Origin: Hungatella sp. UBA5982
GTDB taxonomy: Bacteria; Bacillota; Clostridia; Lachnospirales; Lachnospiraceae
Direction of reading: 5' to 3'
Assembly (NCBI GenBank): GCA_002429965.1
Contig: DJBG01000074.1
Coordinates: 3,236-9,768 of the forward strand
Length of the DNA stretch: 6,533 nt
A model generated the notes under the pieces. That model had not been told where the DNA came from. It searched no databases and worked only from the letters and a program-made list of their open reading frames with translations. Of this stretch, positions 1 to 6,064 are shown piece by piece. The stretch's first letter is position 1. Every line of letters begins with the position of its first letter. The translations under genes were made by a program, and so were the position numbers.

Positions 1-2563
1 CAAGAAGCCAGTGATAACTTCCTATGGCAGTTAAACCAAAGATTTTTCCAGCGGGCGGAAAAGCCACAAGAAGGCTGAATACTCCGATCATGGCAAAGGT
101 ACTGTATAATACCGGCGGATTATCCATAATCGCCCTCTTGAAAATGGACTTTCTGCTGCGGACTGTAAATAAATGAAGGATAGAGGTCCATCCCAAAACC
201 AGAAAGGCAACGGTCTGCCCGATTGCAGGAGAGGGTCCAGGCATTCCCGGAAGTGCCCGGAACGTACTGATGTAATATCCAATCAGAACCACGACCGAAC
301 ATGCTATGGTCTGCTGTATAATTACCGTAAAAAGACCTCCGCCTAAAAATCCTTCGTCTCTGCGTATAGGCTCCCGGTCCATAAGACGAGGATCCGAAGT
401 TTCTCTGGACAAACAAAGTCCCGGAATACCGTCACCCAGCACATTGACCAGCAACAGCATAATAGGTGTTACAGGGATACCCCAGCCCTTTAACTGGGCA
501 ACCAGCATAATGACAATTTCTGAAATATTGCATACCAGCAGAAAGTAAATGGTTTTTCTGATATTTGAGAAAACATTCCTTCCTTCTGATATCGCATCAA
601 TAATCGTGGCAAAGTTATCATCCGTTAAAACCATGTCAGAAGCACTTTTTGCCACCTCCGTCCCGCTTTGACCCATGGAGATCCCCACGTCTGCTGCCTT
701 CAATGCCGGCGTGTCATTAACACCGTCCCCGGTCATGGAAACAACTTCCCCGTTTTCCTGCCATGCCTCAACAATGCGGATCTTATCCTCAGGGGATACC
801 CGGGCATAAACAGAGTAATGATGGATATCCCTGCAAAGCGCTTCATCAGACATATCTTTTAGCTGTTGTCCGGTGAGAACCTTTTCATTTTCACCAAGAA
901 TTCCAATATTTCTTGCGATCGCACTTGCTGTTGCCGCATGGTCGCCGGTAATCATGATGGTACGAATTCCTGCCATCTTCGCCCTTTCTACGGCTTTGGC
1001 TGCTTCCGGACGAGCAGGATCAATTAAACCAATAAGCCCGCATAAAGCCAGATCCCGTTCGATTTCCTCCGGCTTATCCATGGAAGGAGCCTCATTCACA
1101 TATCGGATTCCAAGGGCTAGGACACGAAGTGCCTCTCCGGCAAAAAGCTTATGAACGCGGCCAACTTCTTTTTCCGTTTCCTCATCAAACGGCTTGAGAG
1201 GCAATCGATCAAGAGCACCTTTGGTAAGAATTAAATATTCTCCCGAGGAAGCCTCCAAAACAATGGTCATCATCTTACGCTCGGAAGAAAAAGGGATTTC
1301 TCCTACGATACGGTATTGTTTAGAAATACGTTCTGTGGATAAGCCCTTTTCATACAGAAGACGCATGATGGCTTTCTCCGTCGGATTTCCCATGATGGTT
1401 AAGGTACCATCCTCTTTTTCCTGTACAGACGTGTTACTTGCAAGAGCAAACAGCGTAAGCAGCTCTGTCTGATCTTTCACAAATTCATCGACAGCTTCAA
1501 ACGGTTCATTTCCAGGAATCCAAAGCTTTTCGATGGTCATTCGGTTCTGCGTCAGTGTTCCGGTCTTATCTGAGCAAATGACCGATGTATTTCCAAGGGT
1601 TTCTACTGCAGATAGCTTTCGGATCAGCGCATTTCTATTCACCATATTTTTAACTCCCTGGGAAAGGGATAAGGTTACAATTAAATTTAAGGTTTCCGGT
1701 ACTGCTGCTACAGCCAGCGTTGCCGCAAGCATAACCATAGTCCAAAAGGATTCTCCCTGTAAAAGACCGATAACTAAGAGCAGTACGGCTGCTATAACAG
1801 CGATCATGCTGATGGACTTTGCAATCCGCTCCAGACATTGCTGTAACGGTGTTTTTAATTTCTGTGAATTGTTTAAGTATCCTGCAATCTTTCCCATCTC
1901 CGTCTGCATTCCGGTGGCAGTAACAATAGCTGCCCCATGCCCGGAGGTTACATGACAGCTGGAGAATACCATGTTAAGCTGATCTCCCAGGGGAACACTT
2001 CCCTGCAGCAGGATATTTGCATTTTTTTCTGACGGCTCGCTCTCTCCAGTGAGTGCCGACTCATCCACCTGTAAATTGGTGCCGGAAAGCAGACGTGCGT
2101 CGGCTGGAACAATGCTTCCCAGATGAAGAAGAATGATATCACCCGGAACCAATTCACTTGTATCCATTTCTTTTTGTATGCCTTCCCGCAATACAATACA
2201 GTTTGGGGAGTTTAAGCTTGACAATGCCTCCAAGGCTTTTTCAGCGCCTCGCTCCTGGGTAATTGCCAGTATCAGATTTAAGATAACAATAGACACGATT
2301 ACAACTGGCTCTAAAAAGCCATGGCCTTCCCTCAATGCCATGACTAAAGATAGCAAAGCAGCCAGAAGCAGGATTATCGTAGAAATATCTTTCAGATGAT
2401 GCAGGATTTCCTTAATCAGACTTGTTTTTTCCTGCTCTGCAAACTCGTTTTTTCCATACCTGCCTTGTCGGTTTGCCACCTCTTGATCTGATAATCCAGT
2501 ATTTTCATTCGTGTTAAAGTGCTCAAGTGTCTCTGCTACGCTCGTTACATAACAATTTTCCAC
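1..2563 (-). CDS. Cation-transporting P2-type ATPase, calcium-ATPase-like (C-terminus cut by window edge)
   Basis: Integral membrane pump that uses ATP to export a cation, most likely Ca2+. About 854 codons are open from GTG at 2563 to base 1; PMCA-type bacterial pumps run roughly 870-900 residues, so only the last part is missing. Visible in order: N-terminal cation-ATPase domain, TM1-2, actuator TGE (172-174), TM4 ion motif PETLN with E290, phosphorylation site DKTGT (D332), nucleotide-domain KGA (448-450), TGD (539-541), hinge GDGVND (612-617), and C-terminal membrane helices. Candidate Ca2+ ligands E290, N679/E682 in TM5 (NISE) and N707/D711 in TM6 (NVLGD) match SERCA site II residues. 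The usual TM4 PEGLP is PETLN, and the TM6 Thr before Asp is Gly. The substrate is inferred from family resemblance; Mn2+ or other cations are not excluded. It follows a small damaged reading frame by 19 bases and may be cotranscribed with it. Confidence 0.93.
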   Translation of the reverse strand, partial: MENCYVTSVAETLEHFNTNENTGLSDQEVANRQGRYGKNEFAEQEKTSLIKEILHHLKDISTIILLLAALLSLVMALREGHGFLEPVVIVSIVILNLILAITQERGAEKALEALSSLNSPNCIVLREGIQKEMDTSELVPGDIILLHLGSIVPADARLLSGTNLQVDESALTGESEPSEKNANILLQGSVPLGDQLNMVFSSCHVTSGHGAAIVTATGMQTEMGKIAGYLNNSQKLKTPLQQCLERIAKSISMIAVIAAVLLLVIGLLQGESFWTMVMLAATLAVAAVPETLNLIVTLSLSQGVKNMVNRNALIRKLSAVETLGNTSVICSDKTGTLTQNRMTIEKLWIPGNEPFEAVDEFVKDQTELLTLFALASNTSVQEKEDGTLTIMGNPTEKAIMRLLYEKGLSTERISKQYRIVGEIPFSSERKMMTIVLEASSGEYLILTKGALDRLPLKPFDEETEKEVGRVHKLFAGEALRVLALGIRYVNEAPSMDKPEEIERDLALCGLIGLIDPARPEAAKAVERAKMAGIRTIMITGDHAATASAIARNIGILGENEKVLTGQQLKDMSDEALCRDIHHYSVYARVSPEDKIRIVEAWQENGEVVSMTGDGVNDTPALKAADVGISMGQSGTEVAKSASDMVLTDDNFATIIDAISEGRNVFSNIRKTIYFLLVCNISEIVIMLVAQLKGWGIPVTPIMLLLVNVLGDGIPGLCLSRETSDPRLMDREPIRRDEGFLGGGLFTVIIQQTIACSVVVLIGYYISTFRALPGMPGPSPAIGQTVAFLVLGWTSILHLFTVRSRKSIFKRAIMDNPPVLYSTFAMIGVFSLLVAFPPAGKIFGLTAIGSYHWLL

Positions 2564-2568
2564 TTAAT

Positions 2569-2577
2569 CCTCCTCCT
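2569..2577 (-). promoter_or_regulatory. Ribosome binding site of the P-type ATPase
   Basis: AGGAGGAGG on the minus strand lies 5 bases before GTG at 2563. There is no in-frame ATG nearby, so this near-perfect Shine-Dalgarno sequence decides the GTG start. Confidence 0.85.
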
Positions 2578-2582
2578 TTCAA

Positions 2583-2797
2583 TTAAGATGTTTCATTCAC
2601 TGGTTCCTTAAGCTTCTCTTCCGTGACCGATAAGTCCTTGAGCTCCCTGACCGGGAACGCAATGTCGCCCTTAAATTTTCATAACCGTATAAAAGCCTGC
2701 AAACCTGCACACAGATAATATTTATCACAATTACAATTTCGTAAGTCATATCCAGCTCTACGGACTTTTCCAGGGTCTCAATTAGAGAAGAGGTCAC
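2583..2797 (-). pseudogene. Small membrane protein reading frame, apparently frameshifted
   Basis: I do not recognise the family. One minus-strand frame gives a hydrophobic helix (residues around EIVIVINIICVQV, then CRLLYGYEN). It then becomes an implausible Arg/Ser-rich tail and stops at 2597. Shifting frame at the A/T and G runs near 2668-2680 gives a well-balanced acidic/basic tail (GDIAFPVRELKDL...EEKLKEPVNETS) ending in TAA at 2583-2585, just 19 bases before the ATPase start. That pattern suggests one intact protein of about 55-75 residues broken by a single-base indel, either real decay or a sequencing error. The start is uncertain: GTG 2797, or ATG 2749 in front of TYEIV, neither with a strong ribosome binding site. 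An ORF start at TTG 2827 would lie inside a hairpin and is less likely. The position suggests cotranscription with the ATPase. Confidence 0.4.
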
Positions 2798-2804
2798 CTG
2801 AAAA

Positions 2805-2833
2805 AGTATAAGAAAAAATGATAACAATGTAAA
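2805..2833 (-). promoter_or_regulatory. Candidate sigma-A promoter for the small ORF and ATPase
   Basis: On the minus strand TTTACA (2833-2828) is followed by a 17-base spacer and TATACT (2810-2805), matching 5/6 and 5/6 of the consensus. Transcription would start near 2798, about 235 bases before the ATPase GTG. It overlaps the AT-rich hairpin at 2819-2845. Called by eye in AT-rich DNA, so chance matches are possible. Confidence 0.45.
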
Positions 2834-2845
2834 TCCATTTTATCA
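2813..2845 (-). terminator. AT-rich terminator-like hairpin
   Basis: Minus strand: TGATAAAATG pairs with CATT-g-TTATCA (10 base pairs, one bulged G, loop GATTTA), immediately followed by T6 (2818-2813). The form is that of an intrinsic terminator, but the stem has only two G-C pairs and would be weak. It may catch read-through from the hcp operon, or the dyad may be an operator, since both candidate promoters overlap it. Confidence 0.3.
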
Positions 2846-2866
2846 AATGATATTGAATATTATCAA
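2837..2866 (-). promoter_or_regulatory. Alternative candidate promoter further upstream
   Basis: TTGATA (2866-2861), an 18-base spacer and TAAAAT (2842-2837) on the minus strand also match 5/6 at both boxes. Its -35 box is part of the upstream copy of the ATTTGATAA direct repeat. If used, its transcript would run through the T-run after the AT-rich hairpin. Weaker call than the promoter at 2805-2833. Confidence 0.3.
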
Positions 2867-2868
2867 AT
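2840..2868. repeat. Two direct repeats of ATTTGATAA, 20 bp apart
   Basis: The plus strand shows TTATCAAAT at 2840-2848 and again at 2860-2868, a start-to-start distance of exactly 20 bases (about two helical turns). Between them is the partial dyad GATATTGAATATTATC. Copies on the same DNA face over a promoter suggest a regulator site; no regulator is identified. Confidence 0.4.
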
Positions 2869-2931
2869 CTGTATGCTTTCTTTATACAAAGGAATTTAAA
2901 AATAGCCTTCCCATTTTTACGGTTTTATAGC

Positions 2932-2972
2932 AAAAAAAGAGACTGTTGCACTAAGTATTAGTGTACAGCCTC
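2932..2972 (-). terminator. Intrinsic terminator of the cupin-hcp-hemerythrin operon
   Basis: Minus strand: GAG-g-CTGT-a-CACTAA, loop TAC, TTAGTG-ca-ACAG-t-CTC, then T7 (2938-2932). The stem has 13 Watson-Crick pairs with two small internal mismatches, and the U-run follows directly. It lies about 57 bases after the hemerythrin stop codon, as expected for the operon end. Confidence 0.8.
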
Positions 2973-2982
2973 AAACTTATCT

Positions 2983-3043
2983 GTAACAGACAGGACGGCT
3001 TATTTCCCCTTTAAGCCGTCATGTCCTTGTTACCTTGTTTTTT
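2983..3043 (+). terminator. Long hairpin at the hemerythrin stop codon, T-run on the plus strand
   Basis: GTAACA-GACA-g-GACGGCTTA (2983-3002) pairs with TAAGCCGTC-a-TGTC-ct-TGTTAC (3012-3033): 19 base pairs with one mismatch and one 2-base bulge, 9-base loop. A T6 run (3038-3043) follows on the plus strand only, so as an intrinsic terminator it would stop plus-strand (antisense) transcription entering the hemerythrin gene. On the minus strand it starts within the stop codon and could protect the mRNA 3' end from exonucleases. Confidence 0.55.
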
Positions 3044-3578
3044 CGCGGATCCAGGATTCGTACTTATCCTGTACGCCCTGATCCTTTGCCTGTCTTTCAA
3101 ATGATTCCGTCTCATCATCCACAGCTTTTAACTTATCTTCTGCCAGTGCACGTACTGCAAATGCATAGGCGGCCTCATCTTCTTTTTCAATATGGCGCTT
3201 TAATAAGGCACCATATCCAACCGCATTGGATATGATATCCAGCTTTGGCTCTGTTCCCGGATTTTTCTCATATTCATCAATGGCTTTTTCCAGCTCAGAA
3301 AGGTATAATCTTCCCAGATCATGTTCCACAAGCATACCATTCCTGATAAGCTTTTCCGCCACAGGCCCCATATTTTCCATCATGATCCGGAACAGGATCT
3401 TTTCTTCCTTTCCGTGATGATGCTTATCTGCGTAATTTCTTGCAAATTCAAGGCACTCCCGCAGCAGGGGGGCATCCACCGGCTTCCCCTCCAGAATATC
3501 GGAGCTGATACTTCTTAAAAAGCCGGTGAAAACCAGAATGTTCTCATGCTCCTTCATTAATATATCTATTCCGTACAT
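3030..3578 (-). CDS. Hemerythrin-domain protein
   Basis: Predicted cytoplasmic four-helix-bundle protein of 182 residues with a non-heme di-iron site; such proteins bind O2, and some relatives are tied to NO or iron-centre repair. Visible ligand-type residues are H11 (HEN), H53-H55 with E58/E59 (HHHGKEE), H86 (VEHD), H129 and E133 (RHIEKED), spaced as in the hemerythrin-like HHE family. No signal peptide or membrane helix is seen, and the C-terminal 40 residues are charged and helical. The ATG at 3578 is preceded by GAGGAGA about 6 bases away and overlaps the last 13 bases of the upstream gene, so translation is probably coupled. It is the last gene of the hcp operon, before the terminator at 2932-2972. 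Its exact role (O2 buffering, NO binding or Fe-S repair as in RIC/YtfE-like proteins) is inference. It lacks an obvious N-terminal ScdA-type cysteine domain, although the DUF1858 peptide two genes upstream is that kind of domain. Confidence 0.9.
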   Translation of the reverse strand: MYGIDILMKEHENILVFTGFLRSISSDILEGKPVDAPLLRECLEFARNYADKHHHGKEEKILFRIMMENMGPVAEKLIRNGMLVEHDLGRLYLSELEKAIDEYEKNPGTEPKLDIISNAVGYGALLKRHIEKEDEAAYAFAVRALAEDKLKAVDDETESFERQAKDQGVQDKYESWIREKTR

Positions 3579-4186
3579 AAGCGTCTCCTCAATTCATATA
3601 CCTGATCCTCAATCTGATGAAATTCCAGTTCGGAATCCTCAAACATTCCTTTTATCAGCGATTCTCTTAAGGCGTAATAATGTGTTACATCTCCGCGGAT
3701 CATTGCCCAATAAGCGCCATGGATATCCTGGGTCTGTCTCCATACCAGTTTGTCTTCTGATTCCTGGATCAGCTCGTTCACTCTATCACAGGGCATGCCG
3801 TTGAGCAAGGTGCTTTCAAGGTAATCATAGCCTTTACGGACTGTGATATTTTTATCCGCAGAATTTCTTTTTCCAAATTCCAGGACAGCATCAATGATAT
3901 GAGACAACCTTTCCTGATCCGGTTCTAAAAGTTCGGTGACCACATAAGCCAGCCTATTTTCCACCAGGCTCACTTTTTCCTGCAGCCAGCCGTGGATATT
4001 GCCTGTATCAATCATATCTTCCAGATTTCCCTTTTCAAGCACTCCGTATCTGCTGTCAGTCCTGGTTCTAAGTTCTTTGCTGTAACCATTTTCTTCTGCA
4101 AGGTCTAAAATTGCATCAGTCATTGCATCCTGAAATTTTATTTTGTTGTATAACCAAGTATGGATTGGTCCTAAAAAGGCACTCAT
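3566..4186 (-). CDS. Conserved-looking protein of unknown function with repeated IHxWL motif
   Basis: Predicted soluble, mostly helical cytoplasmic protein of 206 residues; I recognise no characterised domain. It contains a near repeat: I8-H-T-W-L-x2-K-I16 followed by a helix ending DLAEE (28-32), and I64-H-G-W-L-x2-K-V72 followed by a helix ending ELLE (85-88). A third, looser copy is D154-IHGAYW-160. The repeated His/Trp pairs (H9/W11, H65/W67, H156/W160), plus H169 and H190, could be metal or heme contacts, which is inference. Cysteines C133 and C204 are isolated. The start ATG at 4186 has AGAGGTG a few bases upstream. It lies 16 bases after the DUF1858 gene and overlaps the hemerythrin start by 13 bases, so it is firmly within the hcp operon and probably shares its nitrosative or oxidative stress role. 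No transmembrane segment or signal peptide is seen. Confidence 0.8.
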   Translation of the reverse strand: MSAFLGPIHTWLYNKIKFQDAMTDAILDLAEENGYSKELRTRTDSRYGVLEKGNLEDMIDTGNIHGWLQEKVSLVENRLAYVVTELLEPDQERLSHIIDAVLEFGKRNSADKNITVRKGYDYLESTLLNGMPCDRVNELIQESEDKLVWRQTQDIHGAYWAMIRGDVTHYYALRESLIKGMFEDSELEFHQIEDQVYELRRRLCTE

Positions 4187-4202
4187 TTTACACCTCTTTC
4201 CT

Positions 4203-4385
4203 TTACTGGTTCAGCTTGTCCAGTACTGTGTTTACATCAAGTCCGTGAACCATACATGCATCCTCTAAGGATTCCATCTGGGATGACGGACATCCCAGAC
4301 AGTGCATGCCGCAGCCCATTAAAATCTCCGCTGCCTTTGGATTGCTTCTTAAAATTTCACCAATATACATTTCTTTCGTTATCAT
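4203..4385 (-). CDS. DUF1858 / hybrid-cluster-protein-associated redox disulfide peptide
   Basis: A 60-residue cytoplasmic protein made almost entirely of the DUF1858 domain, known as the Hcp-associated redox disulfide domain. It shows the typical N-terminal start ([11 protein letters not shown], then NPKAAEIL) and the cysteine motif [10 protein letters not shown], with C25, C29 and C32, plus a further C44. The domain is thought to supply a thiol/disulfide pair; related domains form the N-terminus of ScdA/RIC iron-centre repair proteins. The ATG at 4385 is preferred over an in-frame ATG at 4409 because AGGAGG (4399-4394) sits 8 bases before it. It follows hcp by 43 bases and precedes the IHxWL gene by 16. 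A role as an electron or persulfide partner of Hcp, or as a detached partner of the downstream hemerythrin, is inference. Confidence 0.9.
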   Translation of the reverse strand: MITKEMYIGEILRSNPKAAEILMGCGMHCLGCPSSQMESLEDACMVHGLDVNTVLDKLNQ

Positions 4386-4393
4386 ATGGTTTT

Positions 4394-4399
4394 CCTCCT
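4394..4399 (-). promoter_or_regulatory. Ribosome binding site fixing the DUF1858 start
   Basis: AGGAGG on the minus strand, 8 bases before ATG 4385. It falls inside the longer reading frame that begins at ATG 4409, so it shows that the longer N-terminus (MIIQEENH) is not translated. Confidence 0.8.
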
Positions 4400-4428
4400 G
4401 AATTATCATTTATTATTCACTATTTATA

Positions 4429-6021
4429 TTATCCAAGAATTTTCTTCAAATCCTCTTCCGGTGTGCTGATAGGTGATATTCCATAGTTTTCAACAAGGAA
4501 CGTTAATACATTCGGTGATAAGAATGCAGGTAAGGATGGTCCTAAGTAAATGTTCTTGATTCCAAGGTGCAGCAAGGTAAGAAGAATGCATACGGCCTTC
4601 TGCTCATACCAGGATAATACCATGGACAATGGGAGCTCATTGACTCCGCATCCAAAGGCTTCTGACAGAGCCACCGCTACCTTGATGGCACTGAATGCAT
4701 CATTACACTGTCCCATATCCATGATTCTTGGAAGCCCTCCAATGGTTCCAAGGTCAAGGTCATTGAAACGGTATTTTCCGCAGGCCAGGGTCAGGATGAT
4801 GGAATCCTTGGGTGTCTGCTTTACAAATTCGGTATAATAATTTCTTCCTGTCTTAGCGCCGTCACAACCGCCCACTAAGAAGAAGTGGCTGATTGCTCCC
4901 TGCTTCACTGCGTCAATGACCTGATCCGCAACTCCCAATACAGTTCCATGGGAAAATCCTGTCATAACTTCCTTGCCGCCGTTGATTCCCGTCATTTTAT
5001 GGTCTTCCCCATATCCGCCAAGCTCCAGCGCCTTTTCAATGACAGGAGTAAAGTCTTTGTCCTCTCCTATGTGGACCATTTCCGGATAGGAAACCACTTC
5101 TGTTGTGAATACACGGTCAGCATAGCTCTTCTTCACTGGCATCAGGCAGTTTGTATTAAAGAGGATGGGTGCTGGAAGGTCATCAAACTCTTTTTGCTGG
5201 TTCTGCCATGCAGTTCCGAAATTCCCCTTCAAATGAGGATACTTCTTTAATTCCGGATAGCCATGGGCCGGAAGCATCTCTCCGTGGGTGTAAATATTGA
5301 TCCCCTTATCCTTTGTCTGCTCCAGGAGCTGTTTTAAATCATATAAATCATGTCCGGTAATTACGATAAACGGACCTTTTTCAATGGTAAGAGGCACCTT
5401 GGTTGGCTTAGGAGTTCCAAATGCGGTGGTATTTGCTTTATCCAGCAATTCCATGCATTTTAAATTTATCTTTCCCACTTCCAGGACCACCGGAAGAAGC
5501 TTCTCCATGGGCAGATCATAGCTAATGATTGACAATGCCTTATAGAAGAAATGATTGACCCCTTCATCTTCATATCCAAGAACCATGGCATGATAGGCAT
5601 AGGCCGCAACGCCCCGAAGTCCAAATAAAATCAAAGATTTTAAGGAACGGATATCTTCCTGTGCATCCCAGACATTCTTCATATCATAATCAGAAGTATT
5701 TCCGCAAACAGAAGTGCATTTGCTGCAATCCGGCACGATTCTTTCTTTTTCTTCCCGCACCCTTTCGATCATCTTTACTAAAACTTCATCATTGAAATTT
5801 ACATTTGTGATGGTGGTAAAAAGCCCTTCCACAAGGATTCTTGTGGTGGTCTCCAAAGGGGAATTATTACCGCATGCCTTTGCAAGGCCGATAAGCGCGC
5901 CTGTCAGTTCATCCTGTAAATTTGCAGTGCTGGCGGATTTGCCGCACACTCCTGCGCTGCCCGTACAGCCGCTGCAGCCTGCAGTCTGCTCACACTGAAA
6001 GCAAAACATCTTACTATCCAT
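4429..6021 (-). CDS. hcp: Hydroxylamine reductase / hybrid cluster protein
   Basis: Cytoplasmic iron-sulfur enzyme of 530 residues that reduces hydroxylamine to ammonia in vitro; in vivo Hcp proteins are linked to NO reduction and protein S-nitrosylation. N-terminal CFQC...GCT...VCGK gives cluster cysteines C7, C10, C19 and C26 (CX2CX8CX6C), close to the CX2CX8CX5C of anaerobic class I proteins, with an extra C16 between them. All hybrid-cluster ligands are recognisable: H224 (TGHD), E248 (GEMLP), C292 (NTNCLMP), C386 (GGCDGAKTG, the persulfide cysteine in homologues), C414 (LACGKYRFND), C439 (GQCND), E473 and K475 (WYEQKA). A second cysteine group CSKCTSVC (99-106) follows the first helical part. 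Length fits the full-size class, not the shortened class III. ATG 6021 was chosen, with AGAAAGG about 12 bases upstream; TTG 6033 would abut that site, and ATG 6009 (MFCFQC) is a possible alternative. It is 43 bases after the cupin gene, with no terminator between. Confidence 0.97.
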   Translation of the reverse strand: MDSKMFCFQCEQTAGCSGCTGSAGVCGKSASTANLQDELTGALIGLAKACGNNSPLETTTRILVEGLFTTITNVNFNDEVLVKMIERVREEKERIVPDCSKCTSVCGNTSDYDMKNVWDAQEDIRSLKSLILFGLRGVAAYAYHAMVLGYEDEGVNHFFYKALSIISYDLPMEKLLPVVLEVGKINLKCMELLDKANTTAFGTPKPTKVPLTIEKGPFIVITGHDLYDLKQLLEQTKDKGINIYTHGEMLPAHGYPELKKYPHLKGNFGTAWQNQQKEFDDLPAPILFNTNCLMPVKKSYADRVFTTEVVSYPEMVHIGEDKDFTPVIEKALELGGYGEDHKMTGINGGKEVMTGFSHGTVLGVADQVIDAVKQGAISHFFLVGGCDGAKTGRNYYTEFVKQTPKDSIILTLACGKYRFNDLDLGTIGGLPRIMDMGQCNDAFSAIKVAVALSEAFGCGVNELPLSMVLSWYEQKAVCILLTLLHLGIKNIYLGPSLPAFLSPNVLTFLVENYGISPISTPEEDLKKILG

Positions 6022-6064
6022 ATCTATATCCAACCTTTCTATTCTGTCTTTTTATTCCAACTTG

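Noticed and set aside
1533..1955. Plus-strand open frame of 140 codons opposite the ATPase gene
   Set aside because: It lies wholly antisense to the conserved TM4 and DKTGT region of the ATPase, has no recognisable domain and no convincing ribosome binding site.
2564..3029. tRNA, riboswitch or CRISPR in the intergenic stretch
   Set aside because: No cloverleaf, no known riboswitch core and only a two-copy 9-base repeat; the hairpins are explained as terminators or an operator.
4885..5250. Plus-strand open frame of 121 codons opposite hcp
   Set aside because: Antisense shadow of a gene whose cluster ligands are all conserved; its translation looks like no protein family.
6022..6033. TTG at 6033 as the hcp start
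   Set aside because: The Shine-Dalgarno-like AAAGG directly abuts the TTG, leaving no spacer; ATG 6021 is more plausible and agrees better with homologue lengths.
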